The translations under genes were made by a program, and so were the position numbers. Below, piece by piece: positions 23,931 through 35,465 of a DNA stretch of 64,000 nucleotides. Location: contig NZ_CP109603.1 in NCBI RefSeq assembly GCF_025905425.1, positions 6,074,340 to 6,138,339 on the forward strand, read 5' to 3'. This DNA is from Pseudomonas putida. Its GTDB lineage: Bacteria; Pseudomonadota; Gammaproteobacteria; Pseudomonadales; Pseudomonadaceae. Positions within the stretch are counted from its first letter, which is position 1; each line of letters begins with the position of its first letter. A model generated the notes under the pieces. That model searched no databases and was not told where the DNA came from. It saw only the letters and a list, made by a program, of their open reading frames with translations.

Positions 23931-26036
23931 GTGAACCCGGTAATCAAGACATTCCAGTTCGGTCAATCGACCGTTACTCTCGAAACGGGCCGTATTGCCC
24001 GTCAGGCAACCGGCGCAGTGCTGGTTACCGTCGACAACGACGTCACTGTGCTGGTGACCGTTGTTGGTGCCAAACAGGCCGATCCAGGCAAGGGTTTCTT
24101 CCCACTGTCGGTCCACTACCAGGAAAAGACCTACGCCGCCGGCAAGATCCCGGGTGGCTTCTTCAAGCGTGAAGGCCGTCCTTCCGAGAAAGAGACCCTG
24201 ACCTCGCGCCTGATCGACCGTCCGATCCGTCCGCTGTTCCCTGAAGGCTTCATGAACGAAGTCCAGGTCGTCTGCACCGTGGTTTCCACCAGCAAGAAGA
24301 CCGATCCGGACATCGCTGCGATGATCGGTACCTCGGCTGCCCTGGCTATCTCCGGCATTCCGTTCGAAGGCCCGATTGGCGCCGCCCGCGTTGCCTTCCA
24401 CGAAAGCACCGGCTACCTGCTGAACCCGACTTACGAGCAACTGGCTGCCTCCAGCCTGGACATGGTCGTTGCCGGTACCTCCGACGCCGTGCTGATGGTT
24501 GAATCGGAAGCCCAAGAGCTGACCGAAGACCAGATGCTGGGCGCCGTGCTGTTCGCCCACGACGAATTCCAGGCTGTTATCCAGGCTGTCAAAGAGCTGG
24601 CCGCCGAAGCTGCCAAGCCGACCTGGGACTGGAAACCAGCCGTTGCCAACACCGAACTGTTCAACGCCATCCGCGCCGAATTCGGCGAAGGCGTTTCGCA
24701 GGGCTACACCATCACCGTCAAGGCCGACCGCTACGCGCGCCTGGGCGAGCTGCGCGATCAGGCGATCGCCAAGTTCTCCGGTGAAGAAGGCCAGCCATCG
24801 GCCTCCGAAGTCAAAGAAATCTTCGGCGAAATCGAATACCGCACCGTTCGCGAAAACATCGTCAACGGCAAGCCGCGTATCGACGGTCGTGACACCAAGA
24901 CCGTTCGCCCGCTGAACATCGAAGTCGGCGTTCTGCCGAAGACTCACGGTTCGGCGCTGTTCACCCGTGGCGAAACCCAGGCCCTGGTCGTTGCGACCCT
25001 GGGTACTGCCCGTGACGCTCAGCTGCTGGACACCCTCGAAGGCGAGAAGAAAGACCCCTTCATGCTGCACTACAACTTCCCGCCGTTCTCGGTGGGCGAG
25101 TGTGGCCGCATGGGCGGTGCTGGCCGTCGTGAAATCGGCCACGGCCGTCTGGCCCGCCGTTCGGTACAGGCCATGCTGCCTGCCGCCGACGTGTTCCCGT
25201 ACACCATCCGTGTGGTATCGGAAATCACCGAGTCCAACGGTTCCAGCTCCATGGCTTCGGTCTGCGGTGCTTCCCTGGCGCTGATGGACGCTGGTGTGCC
25301 GATGAAGGCGCCGGTTGCCGGTATCGCCATGGGCCTGGTCAAGGAAGGCGAGAAGTTCGCAGTCCTGACCGACATCCTGGGTGACGAAGACCACCTGGGC
25401 GACATGGACTTCAAGGTTGCCGGTACCGCCAAAGGCGTTACTGCACTGCAGATGGACATCAAGATCAACGGCATCACCGAAGAGATCATGGAGATCGCCC
25501 TGGGCCAAGCCCTGGAAGCGCGCCTGAACATCCTCGGCCAGATGAACCAGATCATCGGTCAATCGCGTACCGAGCTGTCGGCCAACGCCCCGACCATGAT
25601 CGCGATGAAGATCGACACCGACAAGATCCGTGACGTCATCGGCAAAGGCGGCGCCACCATCCGCGCCATCTGCGAAGAGACCAAGGCTTCGATCGACATC
25701 GAAGACGACGGCTCGATCAAGATCTTCGGCGAAACCAAGGAAGCGGCTGAAGCAGCTCGTCAGCGCATCCTGGGCATCACCGCTGAGGCCGAGATCGGCA
25801 AGATCTATGTCGGCAAGGTCGAGCGCATCGTTGATTTCGGTGCCTTCGTCAACATCCTGCCTGGCAAGGATGGCCTGGTGCACATCTCCATGCTGAGCGA
25901 TGCTCGCGTCGAGAAAGTCACCGACATCCTGAAAGAAGGCCAGGAAGTTGAAGTACTGGTACTGGACGTGGACAACCGCGGCCGTATCAAGCTGTCGATC
26001 AAAGACGTAGCTGCGGCCAAGGCCTCCGGCGTCTAA
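23931..26036 (+). CDS. pnp: Polyribonucleotide nucleotidyltransferase (PNPase)
   Basis: 701 residues from GTG 23931 with TAGGAAA upstream. Two RNase PH domains with an intervening helical domain occupy residues 1-~545 ([33 protein letters not shown] in the first, [13 protein letters not shown] and the second PH core later). A KH domain (~553-612, [13 protein letters not shown]) and an S1 domain (~622-690, [24 protein letters not shown]) follow. PNPase is a phosphorolytic 3'-5' exoribonuclease and part of the RNA degradosome, and it also protects some Hfq-bound small RNAs. Followed by a strong terminator. Confidence 0.98.
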   Translation: MNPVIKTFQFGQSTVTLETGRIARQATGAVLVTVDNDVTVLVTVVGAKQADPGKGFFPLSVHYQEKTYAAGKIPGGFFKREGRPSEKETLTSRLIDRPIRPLFPEGFMNEVQVVCTVVSTSKKTDPDIAAMIGTSAALAISGIPFEGPIGAARVAFHESTGYLLNPTYEQLAASSLDMVVAGTSDAVLMVESEAQELTEDQMLGAVLFAHDEFQAVIQAVKELAAEAAKPTWDWKPAVANTELFNAIRAEFGEGVSQGYTITVKADRYARLGELRDQAIAKFSGEEGQPSASEVKEIFGEIEYRTVRENIVNGKPRIDGRDTKTVRPLNIEVGVLPKTHGSALFTRGETQALVVATLGTARDAQLLDTLEGEKKDPFMLHYNFPPFSVGECGRMGGAGRREIGHGRLARRSVQAMLPAADVFPYTIRVVSEITESNGSSSMASVCGASLALMDAGVPMKAPVAGIAMGLVKEGEKFAVLTDILGDEDHLGDMDFKVAGTAKGVTALQMDIKINGITEEIMEIALGQALEARLNILGQMNQIIGQSRTELSANAPTMIAMKIDTDKIRDVIGKGGATIRAICEETKASIDIEDDGSIKIFGETKEAAEAARQRILGITAEAEIGKIYVGKVERIVDFGAFVNILPGKDGLVHISMLSDARVEKVTDILKEGQEVEVLVLDVDNRGRIKLSIKDVAAAKASGV

Positions 26037-26054
26037 GCGACTGACACGCAAAAG

Positions 26055-26083
26055 AAAAAGAGCCCTTCGGGGCTCTTTTTTTT
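26055..26083 (+). terminator. Intrinsic terminator of pnp
   Basis: AAAAGAGCCC (26056-26065), the tetraloop TTCG and GGGCTCTTTTTTTT (26070-26083) form a compact GC-rich stem with a U-tail on the plus strand and an A-run upstream. It ends the nusA-pnp series. Confidence 0.92.
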
Positions 26084-26107
26084 GCCTGTAAGGAACCTTT
26101 TGCACAG

Positions 26108-26152
26108 TTGCATCTTGCACGCAGGTTTACCCCGCAGGTTGCAAATTGCACG
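26108..26152. promoter_or_regulatory. Imperfect direct repeats upstream of the BON protein
   Basis: TTGCATCTTGCACG (26108-26121) and TTGCAAATTGCACG (26139-26152) agree at 12 of 14 bases and start 31 bp apart, about three helical turns. CGCAGGTT also occurs twice between and beside them. They lie 146-190 bp upstream of the BON gene in an AT-rich gap and could be binding sites of an unknown regulator. Confidence 0.4.
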
Positions 26153-26297
26153 ATCCATCTATTGATGCGTAAAGTCTAAGTAGTTGATTTATAAGAAATA
26201 AATAAAATCTGAAAAGCTGGCACAGCACATGCATCTACCTTCATACCTGCAGCCAGGAATAACGGCGCAGACCTTTCGAAAAACAGGAGTGACTCAC

Positions 26298-26648
26298 ATG
26301 AAGAAGTTCGCCATTGCTGCCGCTACTGCTACCGCTCTGACCCTGACCATGGCTAACGCGGCATTCGCCCAACAGTCCACCCAGGCCCCGATGACGCTGG
26401 CGGCCGGTGAGGTGACCAAAACCAAGGAAGCGGCCTCCGATACCTGGATCACCACCAAGGTGAAGGCTGACCTGATGACCGAGAAAGGTGTGCCTGGCAG
26501 TGATATCAAGGTTGAAACCAACAAGGGTGTCGTATCGCTGTCTTCCGATGTGGCAGTGACCGATTCGCAGAAAGAGATGGCCGTGGCCATCGCCAAGAAG
26601 ATCAAAGGCGTTCAGGCCGTGTCGGCCGACGGCCTGAAGTCGGAATAA
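26298..26648 (+). CDS. Small periplasmic BON-domain protein
   Basis: 116 residues from ATG 26298 (MKKFAIAAATATALTLTMANAAFA), chosen because it begins a classical Sec signal peptide (cleavage after AFA, about residue 24) and has CAGGAG upstream. One BON domain follows, from SDTWITTKVKADLMTEKGVPGSDIKVETNKGVVSLSSDVA to VQAVSADGLKSE. BON domains bind phospholipid or mediate envelope contacts; OsmY, a periplasmic stress protein, is a two-BON relative. The gene is isolated between two terminators, so it should have its own promoter in the AT-rich 214-bp region upstream. Confidence 0.85.
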   Translation: MKKFAIAAATATALTLTMANAAFAQQSTQAPMTLAAGEVTKTKEAASDTWITTKVKADLMTEKGVPGSDIKVETNKGVVSLSSDVAVTDSQKEMAVAIAKKIKGVQAVSADGLKSE

Positions 26649-26688
26649 GGGACGTCCCGTCGGCCAAAAGGACTTGGCCACCAACACA

Positions 26689-26718
26689 AAAAGCCCCGGC
26701 AACCTGCCGGGGCTTTTC
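26689..26718. terminator. Bidirectional terminator between BON gene and ABM gene
   Basis: AAAAGCCCCGGC (26689-26700) and GCCGGGGCTTTT (26706-26717) form a 12-bp perfect stem with A/T tails on both sides, so it can serve the plus-strand BON gene and the convergent minus-strand monooxygenase gene. Confidence 0.88.
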
Positions 26719-26728
26719 GTTGGCAGCT

Positions 26729-27031
26729 TCAAAAGCCCGGGTTGCGGGCGATTACATCGCTCTCGAAGCAGTCCTGCTCGGCGATCAGGGGTTCAACTAG
26801 CGGGCGGCTGTCGCGAAAGTGCGCCGTCTGGGTGTGTGCTTCATAGGCGGCGTCGTCCTGGTAGATCTCGTAGAGGTAGATGACCTCGGGTTCGAGGCGG
26901 TCTTGGCAGACGTCGAACACCAGGCAACCGGGTTCGTTGGCGACTGACGCGGCGGCATTGACCTTGATGGCAGCCAGAAAAGCCTCGGCGCAGCCGGGCT
27001 TCACACGCGTCTTTATGAACAGGCTATACAC
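26729..27031 (-). CDS. Putative antibiotic-biosynthesis-type (ABM) monooxygenase, YgiN-like
   Basis: 100 residues from GTG 27031 with AGGAG ideally spaced. A nearby ATG is out of frame and closes after six codons. The ABM ferredoxin-like half-barrel is recognisable: YSLFIKTRVKPGCAEAFLAAI, NEPGCLVFDVCQDRLEPEVIYLYEIYQDDAAYEAHTQTAHF, ending in the typical FESDVIARNP-like strand. Members act as cofactor-free quinol monooxygenases or stress-related dioxygenases; the substrate cannot be read here. It is divergent from a VOC-family gene 60 bp away, and the palindrome TTGTATACAA lies between them. Confidence 0.85.
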   Translation of the reverse strand: MYSLFIKTRVKPGCAEAFLAAIKVNAAASVANEPGCLVFDVCQDRLEPEVIYLYEIYQDDAAYEAHTQTAHFRDSRPLVEPLIAEQDCFESDVIARNPGF

Positions 27032-27065
27032 ATAGAGCTCCTTTTGTTTTACATTCAGATGCGAA

Positions 27066-27075
27066 TTGTATACAA
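27066..27075. promoter_or_regulatory. TTGTATACAA palindrome in divergent intergenic region
   Basis: A perfect 10-bp palindrome 16 bases before the VOC ATG and 34 bases before the ABM GTG. GntR regulators of the FCD class recognise operators of this kind (MatR-type TTGTATACAA). The site is placed to control both genes. No regulator gene is adjacent in this window. Confidence 0.5.
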
Positions 27076-27091
27076 AAAAGGAGTCGTGCCA

Positions 27092-27505
27092 ATGTCTGAA
27101 ATACCTGCCCGCCCTGGTCGCTTGAACGGCTTGCGTCACATTGCCTTGCTGGTACCCAATCTTGAGGAGTGCGAGCGTTTTTACGTCGATGTACTTGGCA
27201 TGGAGGTGCTGAACCGGGCCAACGAAGACCTGGTCTACCTGACCTGCGGTAACGACAACCTGTCGCTGGGGCGCGGTGCGGGGGCGGCCAATGGCTTGCA
27301 GACGCTCGATCATTACGGCTTCATCGTCGACAGCGTGGAAGAGCTGGAAGCCTGGTACCAGTACTTCAAGGCACGCGGTGTGACCTTACTGGACCGCCCG
27401 TTCAACCATGGTGACGGGGCGCGCAGCTTCCACCTGCTGGACCCGGCGGGGAATAAGGTACAGCCGCTGTATCACCCGGCGGTGTCGGGGCAGCGGTTGG
27501 TCTGA
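27092..27505 (+). CDS. VOC-family (glyoxalase/dioxygenase-like) protein
   Basis: 137 residues from ATG 27092, with AAGGAG seven to eight bases upstream. Two beta-alpha-beta-beta-beta units are visible: LRHIALLVPNLEECERFYVDVLGMEVLNR and LDHYGFIVDSVEELEAWYQYFKARGV, ending in FHLLDPAGNKVQPLY. His16 and His74 are likely metal ligands. The usual acidic ligand in the DPxGNxxE motif is Gln124 here, so metal binding or catalysis may differ from classical members. Function unknown. The divergent pairing with an ABM monooxygenase suggests a shared role in quinone or electrophile handling. Confidence 0.83.
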   Translation: MSEIPARPGRLNGLRHIALLVPNLEECERFYVDVLGMEVLNRANEDLVYLTCGNDNLSLGRGAGAANGLQTLDHYGFIVDSVEELEAWYQYFKARGVTLLDRPFNHGDGARSFHLLDPAGNKVQPLYHPAVSGQRLV

Positions 27506-27521
27506 GCGTTGTGTTGGGTTA

Positions 27522-27576
27522 TTCGCGGGCAAGCCCGCTCCCACACGGATCTGTGGGAGCGGGCTTGCCCGCGAAA
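27522..27576. repeat. REP pair (inverted), Pseudomonas type
   Basis: TTCGCGGGCAAGCCCGCTCC from 27522 and its reverse complement ending near 27575 are separated by a 6-7 bp centre, forming a cruciform-capable REP doublet between two convergent genes (VOC plus, DUF748 minus). It may also end transcription from both sides. Confidence 0.9.
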
Positions 27577-27598
27577 AGGCCAGGCCTGCTAGCAGCGA

Positions 27599-30529
27599 TT
27601 ACTCGGCATCCAGGTGCATCGGCGTAATCACCCGGCCATCGCTTTCGGCCTTGCCCAGGGTGGTGTCGATGAAGTACACCCGGTCGTCTTCCAGCTTGCC
27701 CTTGTCTACCAAATAGTCCTTGATGCTGCTGGCCCGCTCCTGGCCGAGGGTCCGCAGCAACGGTGCGCTCTCGGCCCATGACTTGATCACCGCTTCGCGC
27801 AATTTGGTGGTGCGCTCGTCGCGCCCCAGTTGCTCCCACTCGGCCGGGGGCTGCTGCTTGAGGCGATTGCGGTAAATGCCTTCGAGCATCGCGGGCTTGT
27901 CGCTGTCATCGACCACCAGCATCGAGGCATTGGCAGGTACCTTGTCGCCGCGGCGCTGCAGGATCTTGTACCAGGTAGCCTGGTACTCGCGGTCCAGACG
28001 CTGCTGGGCGATCAAGGGGCCGTCGCTGCTCTGCGCGCTGGTACCTTCGATTTCCAGGCGCAGTTCCGGGCGCTCCTTGAGTGCCGAGGCCAGCTTGTCC
28101 AGGGACGACTGGGCGTCACCACTGAGCTCACTTGAGCCTGGGGCAAACGCCACATTGCCAAGGTCCTCGGAACCCCCGCCAGCAATCAGCCCGCCGATGA
28201 ACTTGAACGGCGCCTGGGCCGCGCGCAGCACCAGGTTGCGCAGGGTTTGCCAGACGATCGGCATGACGCTGAACTGCGGGTTGTTGAGGTCGCCGGACAC
28301 CGGCAACTCGATCGAAATCTTGCCCTCGGTATCCTTGAGCAGTGCGACTGCCAGGCGGATCGGCAGGTCCACTGCGTCCGGGCTGTCGACCTTCTCGCCC
28401 AACTGCAATTGCTCGACCACCACCTTGTTCTCGGCCTTGAGCTGGCCGTTGGTGATCAGGTAGTGCAGGTCGAGGTTGAGCCGGCCCTTGCGGATACGGA
28501 AGCCCGCGAACTTGCCGGAGTAGGGTGTCAGCGTGGTCAGCTCGACCCGCTTGAAGCTGGTGGCGATATCCAGGCTGGCCAGTGGGTTGAACGGGTTGAG
28601 CGCACCCTTGATGGTGACCGGCGCATAACGGTCGACCTTGCCCTTGATGTCCACCTTGGCGGGCGTTGGCTTGCGGTTGTCGAGGGTGCCGATCTGGCCG
28701 TTGAGCTGTTGCACGGCCGTGGCGAAGTTGGGGGTGAGGGAGAGGTCGGCGAAGTTGGCCGAGCCGTCGTTGATGTCGATCTGGCCAATGTGTATGGCCA
28801 ACGGCTTGTCGTTGCTGGCCGGTTTCGCGGACTTCGATGCCGGTGCATCGGCCGGCTGCGGAATCAGCAGGTCGTTGACGTTGGTGGTGCGGTCTTCGTT
28901 GATGATGAAGCGGGCATAAGGCTGCAGCAGGGTCACCTTGTCGATCGACAGGGCATCACCGTGTACATAGGACAGGCCATCGACGTTCACTTGCTGCCAT
29001 TTCACGAAGTCGCGGCTCTTGATCGTGTCGAGCGTATGCAGCTGGTTGACCTGGGCCTTGCCGGTCACGTTGAAGGCCAGCGGCTCGGTGCTTTTCAGGT
29101 CGACCTTGAGGTCGCTGGCGAGCATGCCGCTGCGCAGCTCCAGCAGAATGAACGGGCTGATGTAGGCCTGGGCCACACGCAGGTCGATGTCGCGCGTGCT
29201 GACATCCAGTTTGGCCCAGATTGGCGCCAGGTTGACCTGGCCTGCAGCCTGCAGCCTGCCTTGCTTGCCCACACCGGTATCGAGTTTGAGCGTGAAGGGC
29301 GACTGGTTGAGGCTGTCGAAGCCTTGCAGGTCGACATTGAGCGGGCCGACATCCAGGGCCACGGGTTCCTTCTTGCTGCGGTCTGCCAAGTGCACAGTGT
29401 AGTTGCGCAGTTGGACGTCCTTGAGCAGCACTTGCCAGGGCTTGCCTGGCGCGTTGGTGGCTTGCGTTTCAGGCTTAGGTTCGGCGGCGGCCGGTTCGGC
29501 CTTTTCTTTGGGCGTGGCCTTGGCCGGTTGGCTGGCGAACAGTTTTTGCCAGTCGAGCTGGCCGTCTTTTTCCAGGGCGGCCCAGGTTTCGAGCTTGTCG
29601 CTGCGAATCTTGCCGACGGTAACCAGTTGCTTGGCCAGGTCGATGGAGGTTTCGCTGACTTCCAGGCTAGCCAGGCGCACCAGTTTCCGGCCATCCGGTG
29701 CCTTGATGGCGAACGGCGCTACCTTTACCGAGGTGTTGTCCAGCCGTAGCTCGGTCTGCTTGGACAGGTTGAAGGTGTAGCGGGTGTCGAGGCTGATGAT
29801 GCCTTCTTCCAGCACCAGGGGCACGGCATCACGCACATACGGCCAGAACGCCTTCATCTTGCCGTCGGTGACCTTCAGTGTGCCTTCGGAGGCGATCGGC
29901 GACAGGCTGAGGGTACCGCTCCAGTCGATACGCCCTCCATTCGGGCCGTTGGCGACCAACGTCATGTCGGCATTGTCGTCCGGCAGGGTGCTGAGGTTTT
30001 TCAGCTCCAGGTTCATGTTGTCGTAGAGGAACTCAATCGGCTCGCTCGGGCGTTGATCCTGGAAGTGCAGGTAACCTTCCTTGAGCTTGATGCGGGCGAT
30101 GCGAAGCGGGAACGGGTCGCTGGGCGGCTGGTCCGGCTTGGCTTCGCTGGGGGGCAGCTTGAACAATTGGGTCAGGTTGAGCGTACCGTCCTTGGCGAAC
30201 AGCACTTCGTTACGCGGTTTGTCGAGCTCTACCGCGGTCAGGTGCAGGGCACCGCTCCACAGGCTGTCGAGCGACAGGTTGGCGTACAGCCTTTCGAAAC
30301 CGACCTGTTCCTTGCCGGGGTCGCCGATCTGCAGGCCCCACAGCGTCAGTTCGAGGCTGAAGGGGTTCAGTTCGATACGCTGCAGGTGCGCCGGCACGCT
30401 GGCATATTGCGCCAGCTGCTGGTTGGCAATGCGCAGTGCAACACCGGGGAGAATGAGAAAGCCAAGGAGGCTATACAGGGCTACGAGGGCCAGCATGGCG
30501 CCGAGGGCGCGAGTCAATCCTTTGTACAT
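27599..30529 (-). CDS. DUF748 / AsmA-like large envelope protein
   Basis: 976 residues. One N-terminal membrane anchor (about 8-30, LGAMLALVALYSLLGFLILPGV) is followed by an AsmA-like periplasmic region of repeating beta-strand units (e.g. FSLELTLWGLQIGDPGKEQVGFERLYANLSLDSLWSGALHLTAVEL). A Pro/Ala/Lys/Glu-rich hinge lies at about 337-365. The C-terminus carries an OmpA-like stretch (VAFAPGSSELSGDAQSSLDKLASALKERPELRLEIEG). AsmA-like proteins form long hydrophobic grooves proposed to move lipids between membranes; DUF748 itself is uncharacterised. It lies 78 bp downstream of the MpaB-like gene on the same strand, possibly co-transcribed with it and acs. Confidence 0.85.
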   Translation of the reverse strand: MYKGLTRALGAMLALVALYSLLGFLILPGVALRIANQQLAQYASVPAHLQRIELNPFSLELTLWGLQIGDPGKEQVGFERLYANLSLDSLWSGALHLTAVELDKPRNEVLFAKDGTLNLTQLFKLPPSEAKPDQPPSDPFPLRIARIKLKEGYLHFQDQRPSEPIEFLYDNMNLELKNLSTLPDDNADMTLVANGPNGGRIDWSGTLSLSPIASEGTLKVTDGKMKAFWPYVRDAVPLVLEEGIISLDTRYTFNLSKQTELRLDNTSVKVAPFAIKAPDGRKLVRLASLEVSETSIDLAKQLVTVGKIRSDKLETWAALEKDGQLDWQKLFASQPAKATPKEKAEPAAAEPKPETQATNAPGKPWQVLLKDVQLRNYTVHLADRSKKEPVALDVGPLNVDLQGFDSLNQSPFTLKLDTGVGKQGRLQAAGQVNLAPIWAKLDVSTRDIDLRVAQAYISPFILLELRSGMLASDLKVDLKSTEPLAFNVTGKAQVNQLHTLDTIKSRDFVKWQQVNVDGLSYVHGDALSIDKVTLLQPYARFIINEDRTTNVNDLLIPQPADAPASKSAKPASNDKPLAIHIGQIDINDGSANFADLSLTPNFATAVQQLNGQIGTLDNRKPTPAKVDIKGKVDRYAPVTIKGALNPFNPLASLDIATSFKRVELTTLTPYSGKFAGFRIRKGRLNLDLHYLITNGQLKAENKVVVEQLQLGEKVDSPDAVDLPIRLAVALLKDTEGKISIELPVSGDLNNPQFSVMPIVWQTLRNLVLRAAQAPFKFIGGLIAGGGSEDLGNVAFAPGSSELSGDAQSSLDKLASALKERPELRLEIEGTSAQSSDGPLIAQQRLDREYQATWYKILQRRGDKVPANASMLVVDDSDKPAMLEGIYRNRLKQQPPAEWEQLGRDERTTKLREAVIKSWAESAPLLRTLGQERASSIKDYLVDKGKLEDDRVYFIDTTLGKAESDGRVITPMHLDAE

Positions 30530-30607
30530 GTGTCGCTTCGTCTGTCTAAGCAGGAGAGCTTGGAGTATGGCACGTTAAATCAGTTCCGCTGAGGCGACCA
30601 TTTAGCC

Positions 30608-31477
30608 TCATTCGATACCCATGCGGCGTTTCGCCCGATGCGCCGAGCCGTCGCGCATGGCCCAGCGCAGTACCGGCGCCGTGCGTTGCAGGCCTAGGCG
30701 GATCATGCGCCGCTGCAAAGGGCCTTGTTGTAGGCCGAGCATGGCCTGGGCCCAATCGGGCAGCAGGTCGATGCCTGCGTTCAGCATGAGCTTGCCGACA
30801 GGTTGTGCCAGGCGGCTGGGCGCCGGGGCGGCGAGGAGGATGTCGACCACCTCATGGCTGCGGCTATCGCACTGCAGTTGCGGGCGCATGTGCCTGAGGT
30901 AGTCTTCGACCTGCTGGCAGGAGCGCGGTACATCACGGGCGCCAAGGCGTTCGGCGATCAGGGCAATCTCGTTGTAGTAGGCATCCTGCTCGGCGCGGGG
31001 CAGGTGCGGGTTGCGGTAACGCAGGTGAGCGGCGAGAAAGCTGCTGACCTCGGCCACGTGGACCCAGGTCAACAAGCCTGGGTCACTGGCGGCATAGGGG
31101 CGGCCATCGGCAGTGGTGCCGGTGACCTGCAGGTGAATGGTACGGACCTTTTCAATCAGCCATTCGGCGTCGCGGGTCGAGCCAAAGGTGGTGCCGGAGA
31201 TGAACTGGCTGGTGCGCCGCAAGCGGCCGAGCAGGTCCTGGCGAAAGTTCGAGTGGTCCCACACCCCGGCCAGGGCCAGGGGGTGCAGCAGTTGCAGCAT
31301 GAGGGCACTGATGCCGCCCACCAGCATGCTCGGAAAATCGCCGTGCACCTGCCAACTGATGCTCTGCGGGCCAAACAGGCCTGGGTCGCCCTTGGGCGAT
31401 TCCAGGTCGAGCTGGCCGAGGGCCAGCCCGGTTAGGCTCATGACCTGGGTTTCGATACGGCGGCGAAGGGCTTCCAT
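30608..31477 (-). CDS. MpaB/latex-clearing-like oxygenase (DUF2236)
   Basis: 289 residues. DUF2236 signatures include SWQVHGDFPSMLVGGISALMLQLLHPLALAGVWDHSNFRQDLLGRLRRTSQFISGTTFGSTRDAEWLIEKVRTIHLQVTG, with the WVHV segment and a Tyr-rich helix region later. In the broader family (fungal MpaB, latex-clearing protein) histidines bind a b-type haem and the protein is an oxygenase. His58-type and WVHV histidines are present here, but haem binding is inferred only. The physiological substrate in bacteria is not known. It is located 42 bp after acs on the same strand. Confidence 0.82.
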   Translation of the reverse strand: MEALRRRIETQVMSLTGLALGQLDLESPKGDPGLFGPQSISWQVHGDFPSMLVGGISALMLQLLHPLALAGVWDHSNFRQDLLGRLRRTSQFISGTTFGSTRDAEWLIEKVRTIHLQVTGTTADGRPYAASDPGLLTWVHVAEVSSFLAAHLRYRNPHLPRAEQDAYYNEIALIAERLGARDVPRSCQQVEDYLRHMRPQLQCDSRSHEVVDILLAAPAPSRLAQPVGKLMLNAGIDLLPDWAQAMLGLQQGPLQRRMIRLGLQRTAPVLRWAMRDGSAHRAKRRMGIE

Positions 31478-31519
31478 GGCGACCTGTCGTTCAGGGCGGC
31501 CATGAACAGGGGCCGCCAG

Positions 31520-33454
<1,935 letters not shown>

Positions 33455-33543
33455 GGCGGGTGGTCCTGCTCTTGTAAGGGGCGATGGACTGCAACGGCTA
33501 TTCGATAGGACAGTGTAGCTGGGAGAGCTGTTCAACCTGTGCT

Positions 33544-33640
33544 GGCCTCTTCGCGGGCAAGCCCGCTCCCACAGGGACCGCACAGTGCTTGATGGTTGTG
33601 CAGTATCTGTGGGAGCGGGCTTGCCCGCGAAGTGGCCGGC
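33544..33640. repeat. REP pair (inverted)
   Basis: CTCTTCGCGGGCAAGCCCGC begins at about 33547 and its inverted copy ends at about 33638. About 33 bp of unrelated sequence separate the copies. The pair lies between pgi (stop at 33653) and acs (start at 33454), both minus strand, so it is in the pgi 3' region. Confidence 0.9.
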
Positions 33641-33652
33641 GAAGGTTTCAGA

Positions 33653-35317
33653 TCAGCCGCGGTGACGGCCGCGGAAGTAGTTGATCAGGCCCTGGGTCGA
33701 GCCATCTTCGGCGCTGTCTTCCTGGCTGCCGACAAGGCGCTGGTAGACACCCTTGCCCAGCTCTTTGCCCAGCTCCACGCCCCATTGGTCGAAGGCGTTG
33801 ATGCCCCAGATCACGCTCTGCACGAAGACCTTGTGCTCATACATCGCCACCAGTGCGCCCAAGCGGCGCGGGCTGATGCGCTCGACCACCAGGGTGTTGC
33901 TCGGGCGGTTGCCCGGGATCACCTTGTGCGGGGCCAGCTTCTCGATGTCGGCTTCGTTCAGGCCCTTGGCGCGCAGTTCGGTCTCGGCCTCGTCACGGGT
34001 CTTGCCGAGCATCAGCGCCTGGCTCTGCGACAGGCAGTTGGCGTACAGCCACTGATGGTGGTCGGCAACCGGGTTGAAGCTCACCACCGGCACGATGAAG
34101 TCGGCCGGAATCAGCTGGGTGCCCTGGTGCAGCAACTGGTGGTAGGCATGCTGGCCGTTACAGCCCACGCCACCCCAGATTACCGGGCCGGTGTCGGTCT
34201 GCACTGGCGTGCCGTCCTGCAGCACGCTCTTGCCGTTGGACTCCATGTCCAGCTGTTGCAGGTGCTTGGTGATGTTGCGCAGGTAGTGGTCATACGGCAG
34301 GATCGCGTGGCTGCGGGCGCCCCAGAAGTTGCCATACCAGACGCCCAGCAAGGCCAGCAGCACCGGCATGTTCTTGTCGAACGGCGCGGTCTGGAAGTGC
34401 TGATCCATGGTGTAGGCGCCAGACAGCAGCTCCTTGAAGTTGGCGGTGCCGATGGCCAGGGCGATCGGCAAGCCGATGGCCGACCACAGCGAATAGCGCC
34501 CGCCCACCCAGTCCCACATCGGGAAGATGTTCTCTTCACGGATACCGAAAGCCACGGCGGCGGCCTTGTTGCTGGAGACGGCGATGAAGTGGCGATACAG
34601 CTCCGCTTCCGAACCGCCCTGGGCCAGGTACCAGGTACGCGCGGCCATGGCGTTTTTCAGCGTTTCGAGGGTATTGAACGACTTCGATGAGACGATGAAC
34701 AGGGTGGTTTCGGCGCGCAGGTTGGCCGACAGTTCGTGGAACTCGCTGCCGTCGATGTTCGCCAGGTAATGGCAGCGTACGCCGCGTTGCGCGTAGGGCA
34801 GCAGTGCTTCGGAGACCAGCTCCGGGCCGAGGAACGAGCCGCCGATGCCGATGTTGACCACGTCGGTGATCGGTTTTTCGCTGTAACCGCGCCACAGGCC
34901 GTCGTGGATGCGCCCGACCAGCTCGGTGATCTGGTTGAGCACCTTGTGCACTTCGGGCATCACGTTGACGCCGTTGACGCTGAGCTTGTCACCCACCGGG
35001 CGGCGCAGGGCAGTGTGCAACACCGGGCGGCCTTCGGAGGCGTTGATGATCTCGCCGCTGAACATCGACTTGATCGCCTCTTGCAGGCCGACTTCGTTGG
35101 CCAGGTTCACCAGCAGGTCCCGGCTTTGCTCGTTGATCAGGTTCTTCGAGTAGTCGAGGAACAGGCCGCAGCTGCTCAGGGAGAACTGGTCAAAGCGATG
35201 GGCGTCGGCGGCGAAGGCGTCACGCATGCTGAAGTCTTGCATGGCGTCGCGGTGTTGCTGGAGCGCCTGCCAGGCGGGCAGGGCCGTCACATCATGAGGA
35301 GTACGGTAATACGCCAT
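33653..35317 (-). CDS. pgi: Glucose-6-phosphate isomerase
   Basis: 554 residues from ATG 35317 ([24 protein letters not shown]); an in-frame ATG 13 codons upstream is not the family start. Both PGI signatures occur: the region around [11 protein letters not shown] with the downstream [16 protein letters not shown], and the C-terminal [19 protein letters not shown] with catalytic Lys. The catalytic Glu is in the [18 protein letters not shown] region. It interconverts glucose- and fructose-6-phosphate; in pseudomonads it mainly serves gluconeogenesis and the EDEMP cycle. Monocistronic by context: REP downstream, 148 bp to panC upstream. Confidence 0.97.
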   Translation of the reverse strand: MAYYRTPHDVTALPAWQALQQHRDAMQDFSMRDAFAADAHRFDQFSLSSCGLFLDYSKNLINEQSRDLLVNLANEVGLQEAIKSMFSGEIINASEGRPVLHTALRRPVGDKLSVNGVNVMPEVHKVLNQITELVGRIHDGLWRGYSEKPITDVVNIGIGGSFLGPELVSEALLPYAQRGVRCHYLANIDGSEFHELSANLRAETTLFIVSSKSFNTLETLKNAMAARTWYLAQGGSEAELYRHFIAVSSNKAAAVAFGIREENIFPMWDWVGGRYSLWSAIGLPIALAIGTANFKELLSGAYTMDQHFQTAPFDKNMPVLLALLGVWYGNFWGARSHAILPYDHYLRNITKHLQQLDMESNGKSVLQDGTPVQTDTGPVIWGGVGCNGQHAYHQLLHQGTQLIPADFIVPVVSFNPVADHHQWLYANCLSQSQALMLGKTRDEAETELRAKGLNEADIEKLAPHKVIPGNRPSNTLVVERISPRRLGALVAMYEHKVFVQSVIWGINAFDQWGVELGKELGKGVYQRLVGSQEDSAEDGSTQGLINYFRGRHRG

Positions 35318-35465
35318 TGCGGAAGGTTCCTTGGTGCGTTGTGAGGCCTTGGACATTGGCCTTGGCTGTCAGTTGCAGGCAGTCATTATAGGCAAAGGCG
35401 GCGCGGGGGGAATGGGCAGGCGTGACAGGATATGAAGGGGCATTTGCTGCCCCTTCCGGGCTGCA

